64,000 bases of DNA, taken from Pseudoduganella dura (GTDB lineage: Bacteria; Pseudomonadota; Gammaproteobacteria; Burkholderiales; Burkholderiaceae_D). The DNA is taken from assembly GCF_009727155.1 (NCBI RefSeq), contig NZ_WNWM01000002.1, forward strand, positions 868,001 to 932,000. The letters are read 5' to 3'. This document shows, in pieces, positions 59,710-64,000 of this stretch (within the stretch, counting starts at the first letter, position 1; each line of letters opens with the position of its first letter). The translations under genes and the position numbers were made by a program. The notes beneath the pieces were generated by a model. It saw only the letters and a program-made list of their open reading frames with translations, was not told the DNA's origin and searched no databases.

Positions 59710-60876
59710 ATGCTGGGTATCGAACAGGCTCCGGACGGCGAAGGATTATCCCAGGCGGCGCAGGAACTGCTGTCGCTGCGCGAGGCCGTGCTCGACCACT
59801 GGGAAGCCACGGTGCGGGCCGAGATCAAGGGCGCCGCCGAGCTGCTCGGCCCGGCGCTCACCGACAACCTGCCCAGCCTCTACGACAACCTGGCCGAAGC
59901 CATCAGCCCGGACCGGCCCCGCAAGACCGCCACGCAGCACACCACCGCGGCCATGTCGCATGGCAGCGAACGCGCGCGCCTGACCTGCTTCGGCCCCGAA
60001 GAGGTGTTGCGCGAATACCAGTTGTTCAGGGACGCGATCCGCGATGTAGCCCAGGCCCACGGGATGGCATGGCCGGCCGAAGTGTGGGCCGGGATCGGCC
60101 ACTCGATCGAGATCGCCGCCTGCGAATCGCTGCGCGAATTCGCCGCCACGCACGAGGCATTGCGCCGGCGGGTGGCCGCCGCGCTGTCGCACGACATGCG
60201 CGCGCCGCTGGCGGTCATCGCCACCGGCGCGCAACTGATCGAACTGACCGACGACGTCGAGGTGGCGAAACGCTCGGCGGACAAGATCCGCCGCCACGCC
60301 ACGCGGCTCGAATCGATGATGGGCGAGCTGCTCGATGCGCTGACCGTGCTGCGCGAGGAATTGCCGCCGCTGGCCCTGTCGTCCTTCGATATCGGCGACC
60401 TGGCGCTGGAGGTGGCCCGGCAATTCGGCGAGCACGGCGGCGGCCCCTTCACGTTCGAAGGCGACAGCGTGGCCGGCCACTGGTGCGCGCCGGCGCTACG
60501 CCGGGCGCTGGAAAACCTGGTGTCGAATGCCGTGAAATATGGCGCGGGCGGCGAGGTGCGCATCACCACGTCGGTCAACCGCGGCAGGCTGTCGCTGTCG
60601 GTCCACAATACCGGACCGGCCATTCCGGAAGACCGGCGCGATCGCATCTTCGGCTACCTGTTCCGCTACGGCGGCCCGGGAACGGTGGGATGGGGCATCG
60701 GCCTGCCGTTCGTGCGCGACGTGGCCGAATCCCACGGCGGCAGTGTCTCGGTCGACAGTTCCGACGAAGATGGTACCACCTTCACGATCGACATCCCGGT
60801 CGACTGCCGGCCGTTCGTCAAGCGCACCGTGCACTGCGCGGATGCCGTGCCGGAACGGCAGGATGCCGGCGGCTGA
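59710..60876 (+). CDS. soluble sensor histidine kinase with RsbRD-like N-terminal domain (paralogue 3)
   Basis: 388 aa from ATG 59710. The helical sensor ('LLSLREAVLDHWEATVRAEIKG', 'EEVLREYQLFRDAIRDVAQA') matches the paralogue at 55028. HisKA: 'AALSHDMRAPLAVIATGA' (about 165). HATPase: 'LENLVSNAVKYGAGGEV', 'NTGPAIPEDRRDRIFGYLF' and 'TVGWGIGLPFVRDVAESHGG'. A cysteine-containing tail 'VKRTVHCADAVPERQ' is unique. No partner regulator adjoins. It lies 260 bases after the CusS-like gene and is probably transcribed alone. Confidence 0.9.
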   Translation: MLGIEQAPDGEGLSQAAQELLSLREAVLDHWEATVRAEIKGAAELLGPALTDNLPSLYDNLAEAISPDRPRKTATQHTTAAMSHGSERARLTCFGPEEVLREYQLFRDAIRDVAQAHGMAWPAEVWAGIGHSIEIAACESLREFAATHEALRRRVAAALSHDMRAPLAVIATGAQLIELTDDVEVAKRSADKIRRHATRLESMMGELLDALTVLREELPPLALSSFDIGDLALEVARQFGEHGGGPFTFEGDSVAGHWCAPALRRALENLVSNAVKYGAGGEVRITTSVNRGRLSLSVHNTGPAIPEDRRDRIFGYLFRYGGPGTVGWGIGLPFVRDVAESHGGSVSVDSSDEDGTTFTIDIPVDCRPFVKRTVHCADAVPERQDAGG

Positions 60877-60912
60877 GCCGCCGGGCCGCCGGGCCCGTCC
60901 CCTGCCGGGCTG

Positions 60913-61896
60913 TCAGGCCGCCGCGGGCATCCGCACTTCCCTTACATCCCGGAAGAAGCGCAGCATCTCGCCGCTGGCAGAAGGGCCTTTTTCGTCGGTG
61001 TAGCTGCCCCGGCAGTTGCCGCCGGACCAGGTATGGCCCGCGCCATGGATCACCCATTGCTCGGCCAGTACCGTGCCGCCGGCACCGCGGTGGACCATCC
61101 GCGTGAAGTCGCGGCCCTGGAACGCGCCCACTTCCTTCACCACTTCGGCACATTGCGAATCGTTCGCGCTGGCTGCGCTCAACGAGTGTTCGATGACCGT
61201 GTGCCCGTTGGCGATGTGGACGGTTTGATCGTTATCGCCGTGGAATACGATGACCGGCACGGCCGTTTGCGTCAGCGCGGTCGCGTCGCCGATGGCGGCC
61301 CCGTTGCGCATCGCCTCCAGCGCCGTGGCGGTGTCGCCGGCACAACCATGGGGCAGGCCGGAATGGCAGCCCACGGCACAATAGATGTCGGGATAGGTAC
61401 AACCCAGCACCACGGCCATCGCGGCACCGGCGGACATGCCGGCCACGAAGACCTGGTCCGCCGGCACGCCGTATTCGCCTACCACTTCGCGCGTCGCGCC
61501 GGCGATCAGCGCGGCATCGCCCTGGTCGCGTTGCTGGTGCGCCTTGTCGAACCAGTTCCAGCAGCCGCCGGGCATGCCGAACCTGGTCTGTTCAGGGTAC
61601 ATGACCAGGCAGCCCGACTGCTCGGCATGCATGTTCATGTCGGTACCGTTGGCGAAATCGTCCACGCTCTGGCCGCAGCCATGCAGCATCACGACCAGGC
61701 CGGGCTCCTTGCCCGGATAGGAGGCGGGGATATACAGCTTGTAGCTCAGCGAGCCGTGCGGGGACAGGAAAGTCCTGCTGATGAAGCGGGAAGTACTGGA
61801 CGAATGCGGCCCGCTGGCCGGTTCGATGGCGGCAGTGCCCAGGCTAAGGGGCATGAACGCAAACCGCGTCCACTGTTCGCAAAAATTTTGTATCAT
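60913..61896 (-). CDS. PHB-depolymerase-family esterase (LpqC type)
   Basis: 327 aa; ATG 61896 has GGAG before it. Alpha/beta hydrolase of the PHB depolymerase / feruloyl-esterase C group: oxyanion 'LVVMLHGCGQSVDDFA' (about 70), nucleophile Ser in 'VFVAGMSAGAAMAVVLGC' (about 155), Asp in 'VPVIVFHGDNDQTVH' (about 235), and His in 'QWVIHGAGHTWSGGN' (about 295). No strong signal peptide, so possibly cytoplasmic. It may split ester-linked phenolic acids or short polyhydroxyalkanoate oligomers. It stands alone. Confidence 0.9.
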   Translation of the reverse strand: MIQNFCEQWTRFAFMPLSLGTAAIEPASGPHSSSTSRFISRTFLSPHGSLSYKLYIPASYPGKEPGLVVMLHGCGQSVDDFANGTDMNMHAEQSGCLVMYPEQTRFGMPGGCWNWFDKAHQQRDQGDAALIAGATREVVGEYGVPADQVFVAGMSAGAAMAVVLGCTYPDIYCAVGCHSGLPHGCAGDTATALEAMRNGAAIGDATALTQTAVPVIVFHGDNDQTVHIANGHTVIEHSLSAASANDSQCAEVVKEVGAFQGRDFTRMVHRGAGGTVLAEQWVIHGAGHTWSGGNCRGSYTDEKGPSASGEMLRFFRDVREVRMPAAA

Positions 61897-62121
61897 TTGA
61901 AGACTCCGGAGAAGTGATGGTGGGTCTCCTGCATGTTTTTTGTTACTTTACCGGCTGCCGAGCTGGCGTGACAGGGTTAATTGGCTGTCTCCGCGTAGGA
62001 CAGGTACCCGTAAGTAGTTTGTTAGTATTTGACCGGCTGTCCGGCCCCCTCTTTCCTGGCTGTGCTCCTGGCGGCGCATGCCTGCCGTCAACAATCCAGG
62101 TCTCTGCCGTTACCTCGCGGG

Positions 62122-63027
62122 TTACGCCCCGGCGTCGCCGAACACGTCCCTCCCATGCTCCAGCAATGCCTGCCGCAGCCACTGGCCTGCCTGCCGGTGC
62201 GCATGCGCACGATGCCACAACACCTCGAGTCGCTGCACCGGCAGTCCCGCCACGTAGTCGCTTTGCAGGCGCACGACTTCGCCACGCTCCAGCGCACTGT
62301 TCGCCACGAACAGGGGAACGATCGCCCATCCATGCCCCTGCCGCACCATTTCCAGCACGGCCGGGTCGCCTTCGACCCACCATATCGCACTCGACAGCTG
62401 GATTTCCGGCGAACTTTTCTGCCGGGTGCGCGCCGTCAGCGCGATTTGCCTGGTGCTTGCCAGTTCCGTGCGCGTGACCGTGCCTTGCCGCGCCAGCGGG
62501 TGCCTGGCCGCCACCACCAGCGCCACTTCCACGCTGCCCAGGCCATGCGACCGGATCGCGCTTCGCAGCCCCTGCTGCTCGTAGCCGACACCGAGGTGCG
62601 CGCGGCCGCTGCCGATCATTTCCAGCAAGTCTTCCATCAGCGGGAACAGCAGCTCCAGTTCCACCCGCGGGAAGCGCGTGGCGAAGTCGCCGAGCACCCT
62701 CTCCAGCCAGGGCAGATGCGAGTCGTCGTCGATGGCCAGGGTCAGGCGCGGCTCGACGCCGCCGGCCAGTTCGCCGGCCAGCGCCTGCATGTGCTGGCAT
62801 TCGCCGATGATCCGTCCGGCATCCTTGACCAGGCGTTCGCCGGCCGGCGTCAGGCGCGGATAGCGCCCCGCGCGGTCGAACAGTTGCACACCCAGGTCGG
62901 CCTCCAGGTTGGCGACCGCCGTGCTGATGACCGACTGGGCCTTGCACAGGCGGCGGGCGGCCGCGGAGAACGAACCGAGCTCGGCCGCCGCGTGGAACGC
63001 CAGGAGCTGATCGATGGAAAAATGCAT
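62122..63027 (-). CDS. LysR-family regulator divergent from a PACE efflux gene
   Basis: 301 aa from ATG 63027. HTH: 'IDQLLAFHAAAELGSF' and 'ARRLCKAQSVISTAVANLEADL' (residues 1-58). Effector domain from about 88 ('PRLTLAIDDDSHLPWLERVL'). The 88-base gap to the PACE gene start, in divergent orientation, matches the AceR-AceI arrangement known from Acinetobacter, in which a LysR-type protein activates the biocide pump. That this regulator controls the PACE gene is inference from this layout. Confidence 0.9.
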   Translation of the reverse strand: MHFSIDQLLAFHAAAELGSFSAAARRLCKAQSVISTAVANLEADLGVQLFDRAGRYPRLTPAGERLVKDAGRIIGECQHMQALAGELAGGVEPRLTLAIDDDSHLPWLERVLGDFATRFPRVELELLFPLMEDLLEMIGSGRAHLGVGYEQQGLRSAIRSHGLGSVEVALVVAARHPLARQGTVTRTELASTRQIALTARTRQKSSPEIQLSSAIWWVEGDPAVLEMVRQGHGWAIVPLFVANSALERGEVVRLQSDYVAGLPVQRLEVLWHRAHAHRQAGQWLRQALLEHGRDVFGDAGA

Positions 63028-63115
63028 TTATCTGTTTTTTGAATGGATACCAACTTCAGTCTATCGCACTTCGCGATGTACTCTGCAAGCTCTTCAACAA
63101 ACAACGGGGTATGCC

Positions 63116-63541
63116 ATGCGCACCACGGCAGACAGGTTGCGGCACGCGATCGGCTTCGAGGCGATCGGGCTGCTGATTTGCATCCCGCTCGCGGTATGGG
63201 CCTTCGGCATGGAAGTCCACCAGCTCGGCGTGCTGGCGGTGGGGATTTCGCTGGCGGCCACCGGGTGGAATTACGGCTACAACAAGGTGGTCGACCGCCT
63301 GATGGTGCGGCACCTGGGCCGCCTCGACAAAACCTGGGCCGAGCGGGTCGCGCACGCGGCGTGCTTCGAGCTCGGCCTGTTGCTCATCACCCTGCCCGCC
63401 GCGGCATGGTGGCTGTCGGTTTCGCTGTGGGAAGCGTTCATCATCGACGCGGCCATGGCGGTGTTCTATCTGGTGTATGCGTTCGTCTACAACCTGGCCT
63501 ACGACAAGGCTTTTCCCGTGCGGATGGCGCATCGCGCCTGA
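63116..63541 (+). CDS. PACE family multidrug/biocide efflux transporter
   Basis: 141 aa, four transmembrane helices in two bacterial-transmembrane-pair (BTP) halves: 'IGFEAIGLLICIPLAVWAFG', 'LGVLAVGISLAATGWNYGYN', 'ACFELGLLLITLPAAAWWLS' and 'AFIIDAAMAVFYLVYAFVYN'. The repeated FEA/FEL and WNYxYN/YAFVYN motifs are PACE signatures; the Glu in FEAIG corresponds to the proton-coupling Glu of AceI. ATG 63116 is preceded by ACGGGG. Family members export chlorhexidine and related cations; the natural substrate is thought to be short polyamines. Confidence 0.93.
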   Translation: MRTTADRLRHAIGFEAIGLLICIPLAVWAFGMEVHQLGVLAVGISLAATGWNYGYNKVVDRLMVRHLGRLDKTWAERVAHAACFELGLLLITLPAAAWWLSVSLWEAFIIDAAMAVFYLVYAFVYNLAYDKAFPVRMAHRA

Positions 63542-63737
63542 GGAATACCTGAAATAAGCGGCCGCAATGCCCGATGCCGGGTCGGCGGTTTCCCGTGACG
63601 GAATGTGCGTGGCCACCACCCTTTCATCCGACAAGTTATCAGGCAGCCGCATGAAACTTATCGAAAACGAGAATTGGCTTATTTCTTCGCGAGGCGCCAA
63701 GATGGGCGCATCCCTACTCAACAACAGCGAGTCCATC

Positions 63738-63923
63738 ATGTCTTTCCTCGAATACTTCCCCATCGGCCTGGCGGTTGCCGGCCTGGTACTGCGCTACGCA
63801 CTTTCAAAGCGTTCGGCACGCGCGGTGCAGGCCTGGGAAGCGTCCCGCCCCCAGGACAAGGCCGTTGCACCGTCCCGCCCGCCTGCCATCCTGGTCCGCA
63901 CCGGCGCATTCAACGCGGCTTGA
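63738..63923 (+). CDS. 61-aa small membrane protein
   Basis: ATG 63738 with GCGAG at spacing; a single hydrophobic helix occupies about residues 3-23 ('FLEYFPIGLAVAGLVLRYAL'), then 'SKRSARAVQAWEASRP', basic and probably cytoplasmic. Earlier in-frame starts (back to 63567) would add a stretch with no coding character. It follows the PACE gene by 196 bases. Function unknown; it may be a small membrane-associated regulator. Confidence 0.42.
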   Translation: MSFLEYFPIGLAVAGLVLRYALSKRSARAVQAWEASRPQDKAVAPSRPPAILVRTGAFNAA

Positions 63924-64000
63924 GATTCCCACTGCACGCCGTTGGCCCGGCGCGCCGTGGCATGCCAACGCGCCGCGCCGAAACCGTCGTGCCTGCAATC

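Overview
The window is high-GC, densely coded DNA from a betaproteobacterium. The best guess is an Oxalobacteraceae of the Massilia / Pseudoduganella / Duganella type. Grounds: a PEP-CTERM sorting tail (22389..23030), many TonB receptors, c-di-GMP proteins and sensor kinases, protein-level resemblance of one cluster to the Herbaspirillum naringenin-degradation genes, and strong GC bias. This is inferred from gene content; no rRNA or other marker gene is present. No tRNA, rRNA, CRISPR array or intact transposon was seen.

Left part (1-12 kb): a partial acyl-CoA thioesterase, an exported M16 peptidase pair (one with the zinc motif, one without), a group of very small genes (40, 57 and 75 aa), a molybdopterin oxidoreductase overlapping its FAD/NAD reductase, a TonB receptor - YfiR - hybrid histidine kinase operon, and a prolyl-4-hydroxylase-like oxygenase.

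12-18 kb: a cobalamin-riboswitch operon. A good promoter and riboswitch precede a very large CobN-like chelatase that appears exported and membrane-anchored. A MotA/TolQ/ExbB-like channel protein and a DUF2149 protein follow, each by a 4-base stop/start overlap. 18-26 kb holds a PAS-GGDEF-EAL protein, cyanase, a lower-GC patch (Sel1-repeat and PEP-CTERM proteins), an IS3 OrfA remnant against a truncated DUF5990-like gene, an MFS transporter and a decayed hybrid kinase.

26-43 kb is the most striking part: eleven co-directional minus-strand genes facing a plus-strand TonB receptor. They include a NodD/FdeR-like LysR regulator, a GH106 rhamnosidase-like and a GH1 beta-glucosidase-like enzyme (both with export signals), an aromatic-ring FAD hydroxylase, an extradiol-type VOC dioxygenase, a fumarylacetoacetate-hydrolase-family enzyme, an ACMSD-like amidohydrolase, a DUF336 protein, two further hydrolases and an MFS importer. 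Taken together they read as a complete route for a rhamnosyl-glucosylated aromatic, most likely a flavonoid glycoside: outer-membrane uptake, periplasmic removal of the sugars, import of the aglycone, ring hydroxylation and cleavage.

43-53 kb: assorted redox genes (F420-type NADP oxidoreductase, aldo/keto reductase, cNMP-domain FAD oxidoreductase, two SDRs), each near a LysR or AraC regulator, then small genes and a cold-shock protein bounded by a perfect bidirectional terminator. 53-61 kb is a signalling block: three soluble kinases with RsbRD-like N-termini, a stand-alone receiver and a CusRS-like two-component pair, enclosing an exported HIUase-like / DUF336 pair. The right end has a PHB-depolymerase-family esterase, a LysR regulator divergent from a PACE efflux pump, and a small membrane protein.
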